From: Planctomycetota bacterium
Lineage (GTDB): Bacteria; Planctomycetota; B15-G4; SIAN01
Length of the DNA: 64,000 nt
Assembly: GCA_016795285.1 (NCBI GenBank)
Contig: JAEUIC010000027.1
Span: 1 to 64,000 of the forward strand
Direction of reading: 5' to 3'
Both the position numbers and the translations under genes were made by a program. Of the stretch, positions 1 to 10,192 are shown one piece after another; the first letter of the stretch is position 1; each line of letters begins with the position of its first letter. Under the pieces are notes generated by a model that was not told where the DNA came from, searched no databases, and saw nothing but the letters and a program-made list of their open reading frames with translations.

Positions 1-1060
1 CGACGCGGCGCTGGCGACGGCGGGCGGCGCGCTCGACTTCGCGGTCGGCGGCGATGCCTGCGTCTTCAGCGGCCGCGCGCAAGGCGGCGGCGGCGAGGCG
101 GGGCTGCGGCGCGCGCTCGAGACGCTGGTGGCGCTCCTGCAGGACAACGGCGAGCGGGCGCCCGCCTTCGCGAAGTTCCAGAAGGAGCTGCCGGGGCTGA
201 TCGTCGACACGGAGCGCCCCACCTGGGGCGGCGCGCGGCTCCTCTTCGATCGGGCGCTGGCCGACGGCGATCGGCGTCGCCTGCCGCTCGAGTTCGAGCC
301 GGCGCGGCGCGTGACGGCGGAGCAGGTCGAGGGCTTCCTCGCCGCCGAGCTCGCCGGGCCGATCGAGCTGGTGGTCGTCGCGCAGCTGCCGCTCGACGCG
401 CTGGTGAAGCAGGTGGCGACGACAGTCGGCACGCTGCCGACGCGCGGCACGGCGCTGCCGATCGACGAGTCGCGGCGCGCGGCGACGCCGATGAAGCGCG
501 GGCTCGACGAGTCGCGCGGCGCGATCGACCTCGACACGCAGGTCGCGCTATTGCAAGTCGTCTATCCGGCCGGCGACGCACGCGACGCCGCGTCCGAGCG
601 GCGCCTCGAGCTGCTCGGCGACGTGGTCGGCGACCGGCTGCGCGCCGAGATCCGCGAGAAGCTCGGCACCACCTACTCGCCGAACGGCGGCGCCTGGGGC
701 GATCCGGCATTGCGCGGCCGCGGGCGCGTCGAGCTCGACGTGCGCGTCGACCCGGCCAAGCTCGCCGTCATCAAGGAGGCCTGCCTCGCCGCGATGGAGA
801 CGCTGGCGAAGCAGGGCGTCGCCAAGGCGGAGCTCGAGCGGCTCCGCGCCGCCCGCATCGGCAACGGCGACGCGCTCGCGCGCGACCCCGACTTCTGGCT
901 GCGCCAGCTCCATCGCACCTTCGCGACGCCCGCGCTGCAGGACGAACTCGCCGACCTGAAGCACTGGTACGACGGCGTCACCGTCGCGGAGTTGAACGCA
1001 CTGGCGAAGGAGTCGCTGACGCGGGAGAAAGCGTCGGTGCTGGCGGTGCGGCCGAGGTAG
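1..1060 (+). CDS. M16 family metallopeptidase, C-terminal part (5' truncated by window)
   Basis: The reading frame is open from base 2, so the start lies upstream of the window. The visible ~350 residues are the C-terminal, non-catalytic lobe of an insulinase/pitrilysin-type (M16) zinc peptidase. They carry the family's typical segment IREKLGTTYSP, which follows a beta-strand/helix region and precedes a long helical region (RVDPAKLAVIKEACLAAMET). The catalytic HxxEH motif is in the N-terminal lobe and cannot be seen here, so activity cannot be judged. M16 proteins of this type are usually secreted or periplasmic. The gene converges on the CpReg gene at 1085, with only 24 bp between the stop codons. 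Confidence 0.85.
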   Translation, partial: DAALATAGGALDFAVGGDACVFSGRAQGGGGEAGLRRALETLVALLQDNGERAPAFAKFQKELPGLIVDTERPTWGGARLLFDRALADGDRRRLPLEFEPARRVTAEQVEGFLAAELAGPIELVVVAQLPLDALVKQVATTVGTLPTRGTALPIDESRRAATPMKRGLDESRGAIDLDTQVALLQVVYPAGDARDAASERRLELLGDVVGDRLRAEIREKLGTTYSPNGGAWGDPALRGRGRVELDVRVDPAKLAVIKEACLAAMETLAKQGVAKAELERLRAARIGNGDALARDPDFWLRQLHRTFATPALQDELADLKHWYDGVTVAELNALAKESLTREKASVLAVRPR

Positions 1061-1084
1061 TCGCGAGTCGGATCAGGGGCGCGG

Positions 1085-2851
1085 TCACTCGCCTTCGAGC
1101 GGCGGATCGATCACGATCTCGACATCGAGCAGCGTCTCCTTGCCCGCTTCGATCTCGACTCCCTCGAAAGCGACGGGCCGCGGCACGCCGAGCGCGGCGT
1201 GCAGGCTCGGCTTCACCAGCAGGTTCCAGGTGCCGCCCGGGAAGGCATCGACCCGATAGGGCGCGTCGATCGGGTGGAGCATCCACACCGTGCCGGCGGG
1301 CGGATCGCCGGTGCGCCGCACCTCGAGGCCGAGCGGCATCGTGAACGGCTCGCCACGCGACTCGCGCACCCGCAAGCGCAGCGTCCCGCTCCTCGGCATC
1401 GGCACGAAGAGTTCGACGGGTCGCGGACCGACCGTGCATTCGAGCAGTGCAGGATGGTCGCGATTCGGGAGCTGGAACAGACTGCCAGCGGAATGGAAGA
1501 ACCAGAGGTAGCGGCCGAAGGGCAGGCCGCGAATCTCGACACGCTCATCGCCGGCGAAGCGGAGCGGGACGGTGAAGTAAGGAACACCAGCCTCGAACGG
1601 GCGCATTCCCAGAGTGCCGAGCAGTTGCCCGTCGCGCGGTGAACCTCCGTTCCACGCGAGCAGGTCGGAGAAGCGGATGACGACGTCGCCGAAGTCGTTC
1701 TGCCCGAGTGGCTCGAGCTCGAAGGTGAAGCGCTCGATCGAGTCGACGACTCGCGGCAGGTGAGCCTCGACCTCCGCCGCTCGATACCCGGGAACCCCGA
1801 AATGGAAGCGCGCGGGGCCGATCGAAGCGACGTCGGGGGACGCGCGGTACATCAAGAGCGTCGAGGGTCGATCGCCGAGGAGAGCCGCGCGCGGTGGCAA
1901 CGAGGCCAGTGTCAGCAAGCGATCGCAATTGACCGGCTCCGCCGAGATGCCGCCGTCCAGTTCGAAACCGTCGATCCACCCTGAGATCAGGGGGCCGGCC
2001 CGGAGCGGACCGCCGCCCCGCTCGACCAACTCGACGACGCATGCGTAGAGAGGTGCCACCTCGATGCGGGCGGCAACCTCCGGCACGCGAGCCTTCGCCG
2101 CGAACCCGTCGGAGACCAGTCCCCGACCGCCCGCCTCGAGGCGATAGACCGAACCCTCGACCAGACCATCGAAGCGAAAGCGCCCCGCTTCATCGGTCTC
2201 GACGATGCGGCAATGGCTCCAGTCGGAGCTGGGGGCGAAGAGGGTCGGCGCATCGATGCCAACGGTCGGCCGCCAAGCAGCCACTTTCATCCCCTGCGGC
2301 CCTGGCGTCCCGTCGTGACGGACGACGTTCCCCTCGAGCACGCCGCCGGCAGCCAGCTCGACGACGACGATCTCCCCCGCCTCGATGGCCGCGACGTGCG
2401 GCGCGAGCGGCTCCTCGTGCAACGCGAACCGTTCGGCGCGCACGCGCGCCTTCGCGATCGCCAGCGACTCGCGCGGCAGCGGGAACTCGAGTCGCCCCTC
2501 CCGATCGGAGAGGCCGCCGACCGTCGGCTCCGACGCACCATCGCTCCAGACCTCGACGCGTGCGGAAGCGACGGGAGCTCGATCGGAGCGAGCGACGATC
2601 TGCAGCTTCACCGTCACCAACGTCAGGGTCGGCTCGCTGATCGGATCCGACGGCGGCGATGCGCCGAGCTCGACTCGTGCGGCGTCGGCAACCACCGCAG
2701 CACGCGGTTCGGCCACCGGTCCGTCCGATCGAACGGGGCGTCGAAGCGCCTCGCCATCGGGACGCCGATCGCATTCGCGAACGCTCCAAACGAGGGCGAT
2801 CGCTGCGACGACGGAGAGCCACCCCACCCAGACGCGAGGACGACGACTCAT
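1085..2851 (-). CDS. membrane-anchored CpReg (carboxypeptidase regulatory-like) protein
   Basis: This is a 588-residue protein of unknown function. The ATG at 2851 is preferred because it places a hydrophobic anchor or signal segment (about residues 7-24, VWVGWLSVVAAIALVWSV) right at the N-terminus. An in-frame ATG 60 bp upstream would add only a polar leader. A low-complexity linker to about residue 75 is followed by Ig-like beta domains with the CpReg signature (V..A.V.V....T..DREGRL.FPL; V.RHDGTPGPQG.KV; ETDEAGRFRFDGL). Such domains are extracytoplasmic and often surface-associated. It belongs to the same paralogous family as the genes at 12473 and 16524 and resembles the C-terminal parts of the sigma fusions at 27213 and 32541. 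It lies 108 bp downstream of tatD on the same strand. No catalytic motif was recognised. Confidence 0.8.
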   Translation of the reverse strand: MSRRPRVWVGWLSVVAAIALVWSVRECDRRPDGEALRRPVRSDGPVAEPRAAVVADAARVELGASPPSDPISEPTLTLVTVKLQIVARSDRAPVASARVEVWSDGASEPTVGGLSDREGRLEFPLPRESLAIAKARVRAERFALHEEPLAPHVAAIEAGEIVVVELAAGGVLEGNVVRHDGTPGPQGMKVAAWRPTVGIDAPTLFAPSSDWSHCRIVETDEAGRFRFDGLVEGSVYRLEAGGRGLVSDGFAAKARVPEVAARIEVAPLYACVVELVERGGGPLRAGPLISGWIDGFELDGGISAEPVNCDRLLTLASLPPRAALLGDRPSTLLMYRASPDVASIGPARFHFGVPGYRAAEVEAHLPRVVDSIERFTFELEPLGQNDFGDVVIRFSDLLAWNGGSPRDGQLLGTLGMRPFEAGVPYFTVPLRFAGDERVEIRGLPFGRYLWFFHSAGSLFQLPNRDHPALLECTVGPRPVELFVPMPRSGTLRLRVRESRGEPFTMPLGLEVRRTGDPPAGTVWMLHPIDAPYRVDAFPGGTWNLLVKPSLHAALGVPRPVAFEGVEIEAGKETLLDVEIVIDPPLEGE

Positions 2852-2959
2852 CGGTCGCTCCGTACCGGAGGCAGTTCCCGAACCGAGCGTGACCCGAAGA
2901 GCGTGGCGCAATTCATGAGCCGACGACCGCGTCGCGCGGGCGCCAACCCCACCGCCCCC

Positions 2960-3763
2960 TCACCCCGCCCGCAACCCGAACAACCTCCGCGCGTTCGCCG
3001 TCGTCTGCGCGCAGAACTCCGCGAGCGGGACGCCGCGCGCGGCGGCCACCGCCTGCGCAGTGTGGACGAGGTAGGCCGGCTCGTTGGGGCGGCCGCGCTT
3101 CGGGACCGGGGCGAGGAACGGGGCGTCGGTCTCGACGACGATCCGATCGGCGGGGACGGCGCGGGCGGCAGCGCGCAGGTCGTCGCGCTTCGGGTAGGTG
3201 ACGATGCCGCTGAAGCTGATGAAGAAGCCCCAAGCGAGCCACGGCTCGAGGTCGGTCGGGCCGCCGTCGAAGCAGTGCATCACCGCGCGCAAGCCTCGCG
3301 CGGCGTAGGGCGCGAGCACCTCGGCGGTCGGCGCGAACGCCTGGCGCACGTGGAGGATCAGCGGCAGCTCGCGCGCCAGCGCCAGCTCGGCGTGGCGCTG
3401 CAGCGAGTCGATCTGCTGCGGGAGCGCCGCGCGGTCGCGGTAGCAGTCGAGCCCGCTCTCGCCGATCGCCACCACGCCCGGCGCGCGGGCGAGCTCGGCG
3501 ATGGCGGCGTGGTCGGCGGCGGCGACCGTCGCGGTGTCGTTCGGATGGATGCCGACCGCCGCGAAGAGGCCGCGCGCCGGATCGGCGAGCTGCACCACCG
3601 CGCGCGAGCTCGCCACGTCGATCGCCGGCACGACCGCCTGCACGACGCCGCACCCCTGCGCGCGCTGCCACGCGGCGCGCAGCTCGGGGTCGTCCGCCGC
3701 GGCGCTCCCCGCCTCGCGCAGGTAGAGGTGGCAGTGGGTGTCGATCAGCTCGGGTGGTCGCAT
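2960..3763 (-). CDS. tatD: TatD family metal-dependent hydrolase (DNase)
   Basis: The 267-residue product matches the usual length of the TatD amidohydrolase-fold family, which contains metal-dependent 3'-5' exonucleases and deoxyribonucleases. The expected metal ligands are present: DTHCH at the N-terminus, GESGLD (Glu), LILHVRQ (His), MHCF (His) and VVETDAPFL (Asp). The start at 3763 (MRPPELIDTHCHL) fits the family, in which the DTHxH motif lies within the first ~15 residues; the longer open frame upstream is GC-rich noise. The 238 bp before nagB, which is transcribed away from it, must hold both promoters. Cytoplasmic location is expected. Confidence 0.93.
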   Translation of the reverse strand: MRPPELIDTHCHLYLREAGSAAADDPELRAAWQRAQGCGVVQAVVPAIDVASSRAVVQLADPARGLFAAVGIHPNDTATVAAADHAAIAELARAPGVVAIGESGLDCYRDRAALPQQIDSLQRHAELALARELPLILHVRQAFAPTAEVLAPYAARGLRAVMHCFDGGPTDLEPWLAWGFFISFSGIVTYPKRDDLRAAARAVPADRIVVETDAPFLAPVPKRGRPNEPAYLVHTAQAVAAARGVPLAEFCAQTTANARRLFGLRAG

Positions 3764-4001
3764 GGGCCGCGCATCATGCCGCCCGCCGCGTTGCCGGTCG
3801 CCGCGCGCGTTGCCGCATCCCGCGCCGCAGCGCCCCGCGACGTCCGGCCGCTCAAGCCGCGGGGTCGCGAGCGCCGATGAGGGGCCGTCGGATGCGAAAG
3901 CGTCCACGGGGATGGGAAACTCTCGGGCCGGACCTGGTGGGCGGCGCAACGCGTCGACCTGCCGGGCCGGACCCAGGGGTTCGCTACTCTCGCGCGCCAC
4001 G

Positions 4002-4748
4002 ATGCGCCTGCTCACCCTTCCGACTCCCGCCGCCGTCGCCGCCGCTGCGGCCGACCTCCTCGCCGAAGTGGTCGCCCGCGAGCCGCGCGCCCGCGTGATC
4101 CTGCCGGCCGGCAAGACGCCGCTCGCGCTCTACGCCGAGCTGCTGCGCCGCGCACGAACGGGCGAGCTGCCGCTCGACGGCGTGCGCTTCTTCCAGCTCG
4201 ACGAGTACCTCGGCCCCGGCCCGAGCGACGCCCGCAGCTTCCACGCGCTGCTGCGCAAGGAGTTGCTCGATCCGCTCGGCCGCGCGCCAGGACACGACGC
4301 GCTGCTCGACGGCAGCGCCGCCGATCCGGCGGCCGAGATCGCCCGCCATGCGCGCGCGCTGACGACCGCGGGCGGCGCGCACGTCGCCTTCCTCGGCATC
4401 GGCACCAACGGCCACGTCGCCTTCAACGAGCCGGGCACGCGGCGCGACGACGGCGCGCGCGTGGTGCCGCTCGCCGCGGCGACGCGCGCGGTGGCGGCGG
4501 CCGAGTTCGCCCCCGATCCGGCGCCGACGCACGGAATCACGCTCGGCCTCGCCGAGATCGGCGCCGCGCGAAAGATCGGCTTGATGGCGACCGGCGCCAG
4601 CAAGGCGGCGATCCTCGCGGCGCTGCTGGAGCAGCCCGCTTCCACCGAGCGCCCGGCGTCGCTGCTCGGCGACCACGCCGACTTCACGCTCTTCGCCGAC
4701 ACCGCCGCCGCGGCCGGCCGGCGCCACCGCACCGCCGGCCCGAGCTGA
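4002..4748 (+). CDS. nagB: glucosamine-6-phosphate deaminase
   Basis: This 248-residue NagB/SugarP-isomerase family protein should convert glucosamine 6-phosphate to fructose 6-phosphate and ammonia, feeding amino sugars into glycolysis. Diagnostic motifs are FFQLDEYLG (catalytic Asp region) and LGIGTNGHVAFNEPG (catalytic His and phosphate-binding loop). The NGH variant replaces the E. coli DGH but is found in Gram-positive-type NagB proteins. The ATG at 4002 begins directly with the family's first strand (MRLLTLPTPAAVAAAAADLL). The upstream in-frame extension lacks family similarity. The MFS gene follows after 4 bp, so the two are probably co-transcribed. Confidence 0.92.
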   Translation: MRLLTLPTPAAVAAAAADLLAEVVAREPRARVILPAGKTPLALYAELLRRARTGELPLDGVRFFQLDEYLGPGPSDARSFHALLRKELLDPLGRAPGHDALLDGSAADPAAEIARHARALTTAGGAHVAFLGIGTNGHVAFNEPGTRRDDGARVVPLAAATRAVAAAEFAPDPAPTHGITLGLAEIGAARKIGLMATGASKAAILAALLEQPASTERPASLLGDHADFTLFADTAAAAGRRHRTAGPS

Positions 4749-4752
4749 CGCG

Positions 4753-6072
4753 ATGGCCGCGTCGCCTCGCGAGCGCGGCGCGCCACCGCGCCTGCCGCGC
4801 GCCGTCGTCGCGCTCGGCATCGTCTCGCTCTTCACCGACGCGTCGGCCGAGATGATCGTGCCGCTGCTGCCGGCGTTCCTGCTGGCGCTCGGTGGGACGG
4901 CGCAGACGCTGGCGCTGATCGAGGGGGTCGCCGACACGACGGCCGGGCTCTTCCGGCTGATCTCCGGCGCGCTCGCCGACCGGGTGGCGCGCAAGAAGCC
5001 GCTGATCGTCGCCGGCTACGCGCTGTCGTCGACGGCCCGACCGCTGATGGCGCTGGCGCTGTGGCCGTGGCACGTGCTGACGGTCCGCTTCCTCGACCGC
5101 GTCGGCAAGGGGATGCGCGGCAGCCCGCGCGACACGCTGGTGGCGCAGATCACCGCGCCGTCGCAACGCGGCCGCGCCTTCGGCCTCCATCGCGCGCTCG
5201 ACAACGCCGGCAACGTGGTCGGCCCGCTGCTGGCCGTCGCCTTCCTCCACACGCTCGACGGGCCGCCCGGGCTGCCCGACCTGCGCACGCTCTTCGGGCT
5301 GGCCGCGATCCCGGCGGCGCTGGCGCTGCTGACGCTGCTCTTCTTCGTGAAGGAGCCGCCGCGCGCTGCGGTCGACGCCGCGGAGTCCGACGCTGCCGAC
5401 GCGGCCAGCGCGGCCAGCACAACCGGCGCCCCGCCGCTCGCCGCCCCGCCGCGCCCCGCCTTCACGATCCGCCCGCCCGCGGTGCCGGCGTTGCGCCGCT
5501 TCCTCGGCGCCCACTTCCTCTTCGGGCTCGGCGAGTCGACCGACGCCTTCCTGCTGCTGCGCGCGGCGCAACTGGGCGTGCCGCTCGCGCAGCTGCCGCT
5601 CTTCCCGGCGCTGCTGGCGGCGGTGCGCGCGCTGCTGTCGACGCCGCTCGGCGCGCTGTCGGACCGGGTGCCGCGCAAGGCGGTGATCGTCGCCGGCTGG
5701 TCGCTCTATGCGCTGGTCTACGCCGGCTTCGCGCTGGCGAGCGCGCCGTGGCACGCGTGGCTGCTGATCGCGCTCTACGGCGTTCACTACTCGCTGCTCG
5801 AGGGGGCCGAGCGCGCCTTCGTCGCCGAGCTCGCCCCCGCCGACGCGCGCGGCCGAGCGTTCGGCGCCTACCACTTCGTCACCGCGATCGTGGCGCTGCC
5901 GGCGTCGCTGCTGTTCGGGACGGTGATGGATCGCGCCGGCGCGCCGACCGCGTTCTCGATGGGCGCAGGCCTCGCGGCGTTGGGGACGGTGGCGCTGGTG
6001 GCGACCGTCCGGCCGCCGCCGCGGCCGCCAGCGGCGCCGCCCGCTCCTGGTGAAGCCGCTCCCGCCGTTTGA
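4753..6072 (+). CDS. MFS transporter
   Basis: A 439-residue major facilitator protein with about 12 hydrophobic helices and a central cytoplasmic loop rich in Ala, Asp and Pro (about residues 205-240). The motif-A-like loop DRVARKKP follows TM2. DRVGKGMRGSPRDTLVA is the conserved loop of a common MFS_1 subfamily annotated as drug or metabolite exporters. A second motif-A copy, SDRVPRKAV, lies in the C-terminal half. The start codon is 4 bp after nagB, suggesting translational linkage. The substrate cannot be deduced; the neighbour hints at a sugar but is weak evidence. The last ~20 residues are a Pro/Ala-rich tail. Confidence 0.88.
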   Translation: MAASPRERGAPPRLPRAVVALGIVSLFTDASAEMIVPLLPAFLLALGGTAQTLALIEGVADTTAGLFRLISGALADRVARKKPLIVAGYALSSTARPLMALALWPWHVLTVRFLDRVGKGMRGSPRDTLVAQITAPSQRGRAFGLHRALDNAGNVVGPLLAVAFLHTLDGPPGLPDLRTLFGLAAIPAALALLTLLFFVKEPPRAAVDAAESDAADAASAASTTGAPPLAAPPRPAFTIRPPAVPALRRFLGAHFLFGLGESTDAFLLLRAAQLGVPLAQLPLFPALLAAVRALLSTPLGALSDRVPRKAVIVAGWSLYALVYAGFALASAPWHAWLLIALYGVHYSLLEGAERAFVAELAPADARGRAFGAYHFVTAIVALPASLLFGTVMDRAGAPTAFSMGAGLAALGTVALVATVRPPPRPPAAPPAPGEAAPAV

Positions 6073-6241
6073 CCGAAATCCGCTTCCAACGCTGCGGCGC
6101 TTCACGCGTTCTTCATGGCGCCGCTCTCGAATGGTGAACCGAACCAGCCGATGAGCGGGAAGAGCCGGTGCCGATCGGCTCGAAGGGCGAAACCCGCAGC
6201 GGCGTCCCACCGTCCGCAGGAGCGGGATGACCTGAGAACCC

Positions 6242-6532
6242 ATGGCCGCCTACGAAGATTTCGAGTTCTTCCGCACCGCCCGATCGCGCGCCGCCCGCAT
6301 GGCGCCGGCGTCGACGGTCCGTGCCGAGGCCGAGGCGCGCGCAGCCGCCACGAGAGGCCGCTCGTCCGCAGCGCCGACCCCGAAGGATGCGCTCCGCTCG
6401 GAGCTCGAGCGGCTCCACCTCGAAGTGCGCCGGCTGCGGGCGCACGCGCGGCGGCGGAGCAGCTGGCGCATCCAGCTCGGGCGCTTCGTGTCGCGCTTGC
6501 TGCCGCGCGCGCCGCTGCGCGAAAGCGCCTGA
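6242..6532 (+). CDS. small basic hypothetical protein
   Basis: A 96-residue unrecognised protein. The N-terminus is MAAYEDFEFFRTARS, the middle is Ala/Arg/Ser-rich, and a short candidate coiled coil (ELERLHLEVRRLRAHARRR, about residues 56-76) precedes a basic amphipathic C-terminus (SWRIQLGRFVSRLLPRAP). Third codon positions are almost all G or C, as in neighbouring real genes, which supports coding. There is no clear Shine-Dalgarno next to the ATG; an AGGAG lies about 20 nt upstream. The 169 bp before it can form a nested hairpin (CCCGC/GCGGG around GCGG/CCGC). It converges with ettA after 79 bp. Confidence 0.5.
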   Translation: MAAYEDFEFFRTARSRAARMAPASTVRAEAEARAAATRGRSSAAPTPKDALRSELERLHLEVRRLRAHARRRSSWRIQLGRFVSRLLPRAPLRESA

Positions 6533-6611
6533 CGACGCCGCGCAGAGCGCCTGACGGCAGCTCGGCCCCGCCCGGCTCCCGCCGCGAACGGGCGCGCCGC
6601 CGCGCTGCGGG

Positions 6612-8285
<1,674 letters not shown>

Positions 8286-8419
8286 GGCGCGATCTCCTCG
8301 GAGGCGACGCCGCCACGCGTCTGCCGGAAAAGGGCGCGGCACTTTACCCCGCGCCGGCGCGACGGGGCGCGCGAGCCGGCCCGGTGAACGGCGTATCGTG
8401 CCGACGAGGAGAGCGAGCG

Positions 8420-10057
8420 ATGGCGAAGAAGCGGAGCGGGCGGGCGGCCAAGCGGCCGGTGAAGGCGGCGCCGAAGGGCGCGAAGAAGGGGGCGAAGCGG
8501 CCGCCGAGGAAGGCGACGAAGAAGGCGACGAAGAAAGCGCCGAAGAAGAGCGCGGCGAAGCGGCCCGCCCGGAAAGCGCCGGTGGAGCGGAGGCCGGCCA
8601 AGCAGGCGCCGCCGAAGAAAGCGGTGACCCCGCAGGCCGCACCGAAGCAGGCGGCAGCGAAGAAGGCGGCCGCGCCGCGCGCCGTCGCCTTGCCGCGCGC
8701 AGAACCGCCGCCGCCCATCACGCCACCGCCGACGCCGCCGATCGCGGTCGACGTCGCCGAGCAGGAGGCGTTGCGCGCCAAGTTCGAGCTCGGCCCCCAC
8801 GAGTGGACCCGCCTGCTCGACTCGCGCGAGAAGACGCAGACGATCCCGTGGGGCTACGGCCGCGACCGCGTCACCGCGATGGCGGTCGATCCCGAGCGCC
8901 TCTTCCTCTACTGGGAGGTGACCGACGAGGCGATCGCCGCCGCGCGCGCCCGCCTCGCCGGCGAGCCGGGCACGCTGGTGCTGCGGATCCACGACATCAC
9001 CGGATTGCTGTTCGACGGCACCAACGCCCACCACTCCTTCGACCTCGCGGTCGGTCGCGCCGACCGCCAGTGGTTCCAGCACATCGGCCGCCCCACCTCG
9101 CAGGTGATCGTCGAGCTCGGGCTGGCCGGCCACGAAGGGCGCTTCGCCGCCATCGCCCGCTCGCACCGCGTCGAGTTCCCGCGCCGCGATCCGGCACCGC
9201 CGGGCCCGCTCGAGTGGCTCACCGTCCGCGAGCTGCCGCAAGCGCCGCGCGACGCTCGCCTCGCCGTCGCACCCGCACCGCCGCCGCTCGGCACGCCGGG
9301 CAGCGCGCGCGAGAGCGGCGGCTCGCCGGCGAACGGCGGGTCGGGCGGGAGCGCATCGCGCGACGCCGGCGCGAGCGGCGCCGCTGGCAGCTCTGATCAA
9401 GACGACGAACCGAGCGGCGCCGCGGCCGGCGAGCGCGTCGAGTCGCTCGCGTGGAGCGAGGTGGTCGAGGAGTCGCTCGAAGCGCCGCTCGATCAGGAGA
9501 GCGGCGAGTGGCTCGAGGCCGACGGGCGGTCGCTCGACCTCGCGCGCGAACTCGCCGCGGGCGAGTGGGAGATGGACGGCCCGAGCGATGCGGTGGTGAT
9601 CACGCAGGGCGGCGGCCCGGCGCAGGTCGAGCGGCGCGGCCGATCGCTGCGCGTCCGCGAGGCGCCGTGGAGCATCGAGATCCGCGGGATCGCGGCGCGC
9701 GGCGGGCGCCGGCTCTTGGCGCGTTGGGAGCTGCGCCGGGTGCGCGTCGTCAGCGGCGGACGGCAGCGGTTCGGCGAACGGCGCGGGTGGGTGCGCGTCG
9801 CGGCCGTCGGCGCCGATGGAGCGGCCGCCTCGGAGCCGCGTCTCGCCGCCGGAGCGAGCGAACGGCGCTGGCTCGCCGCCTCGGAGCTGCGGCTGGCGGG
9901 GGCGAGCGAGGAGCGGTTCGCCGGCGCCAGCGAGCGGCGCCGGCGCGGCGTCGCCGGGCGCGAGTCGGAGGGCGGCAGCGAAGCGCGCCTCGCCGGAGCA
10001 GCGGCGCCCCCCGCGCTGCCGTCGCTTCCAGCGACGCTCCCGCCTGGGAGTGCGTGA
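8420..10057 (+). CDS. DUF4912 protein with histone-H1-like N-terminal tail
   Basis: A 545-residue protein; the ATG at 8420 has GAGGAG at a good distance. Residues 1 to ~100 are Lys/Ala/Pro-rich with repeated KKA, PKK and KRP, like bacterial H1 or AlgP tails, and could bind nucleic acid or polyanions. A DUF4912 domain covers about residues 140-255 (WGYGRDRVTAMAVDPERLFL, then YWEVTD, and LRIHDITG..FDG). The C-terminal ~240 residues are low complexity and end in imperfect repeats of the type ASE-RLAG (SEPRLAAGASERRWLAASEL). DUF4912 genes are often found beside GH57/DUF1957 and glycogen synthase genes; here such genes lie 8 and 15 kb downstream. The molecular function is unknown. Confidence 0.8.
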   Translation: MAKKRSGRAAKRPVKAAPKGAKKGAKRPPRKATKKATKKAPKKSAAKRPARKAPVERRPAKQAPPKKAVTPQAAPKQAAAKKAAAPRAVALPRAEPPPPITPPPTPPIAVDVAEQEALRAKFELGPHEWTRLLDSREKTQTIPWGYGRDRVTAMAVDPERLFLYWEVTDEAIAAARARLAGEPGTLVLRIHDITGLLFDGTNAHHSFDLAVGRADRQWFQHIGRPTSQVIVELGLAGHEGRFAAIARSHRVEFPRRDPAPPGPLEWLTVRELPQAPRDARLAVAPAPPPLGTPGSARESGGSPANGGSGGSASRDAGASGAAGSSDQDDEPSGAAAGERVESLAWSEVVEESLEAPLDQESGEWLEADGRSLDLARELAAGEWEMDGPSDAVVITQGGGPAQVERRGRSLRVREAPWSIEIRGIAARGGRRLLARWELRRVRVVSGGRQRFGERRGWVRVAAVGADGAAASEPRLAAGASERRWLAASELRLAGASEERFAGASERRRRGVAGRESEGGSEARLAGAAAPPALPSLPATLPPGSA

Positions 10058-10094
10058 GAGCGCCTGAGGCCGTCGGAGCGCGCCCGGAACGAGA

Positions 10095-10124
10095 ACGGGG
10101 TGACCGCGCGAGCGGCCACCCCGT
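10095..10124 (+). terminator. hairpin terminator between convergent genes
   Basis: ACGGGGTG (10095-10102) pairs with CACCCCGT (10117-10124). After one A/C mismatch, CCGC pairs with GCGG around a GCGA tetraloop (GNRA type). It sits 37 bp after the DUF4912 stop and 68 bp before the DUF481 stop, so it may serve both strands. There is no U-tract, so it may be a stability or Rho-assisted element rather than a classical intrinsic terminator. Confidence 0.5.
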
Positions 10125-10192
10125 CCCGATTCATGTTCGATCGTGCCGGCTCGGTCCGTCCGACTGAGCTGCGGCTTCGACCTCCGCCCGGC

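Noticed and set aside
2213..3880. Long plus-strand open frames opposite the CpReg and tatD genes
   Set aside because: They are antisense shadows produced by high GC: Arg/Ala/Pro-rich, no motifs, and fully covered by recognised genes on the other strand.
6073..6241. Riboswitch upstream of the small gene at 6242
   Set aside because: A nested GC-rich hairpin can be drawn, but the conserved bases of TPP, cobalamin, SAM, glycine, fluoride or ZTP classes were not found.
4684..6243. 519-codon minus-strand open frame opposite the MFS gene
   Set aside because: The composition is almost only Arg, Gly, Gln and Glu, and the MFS motifs on the plus strand explain the region.
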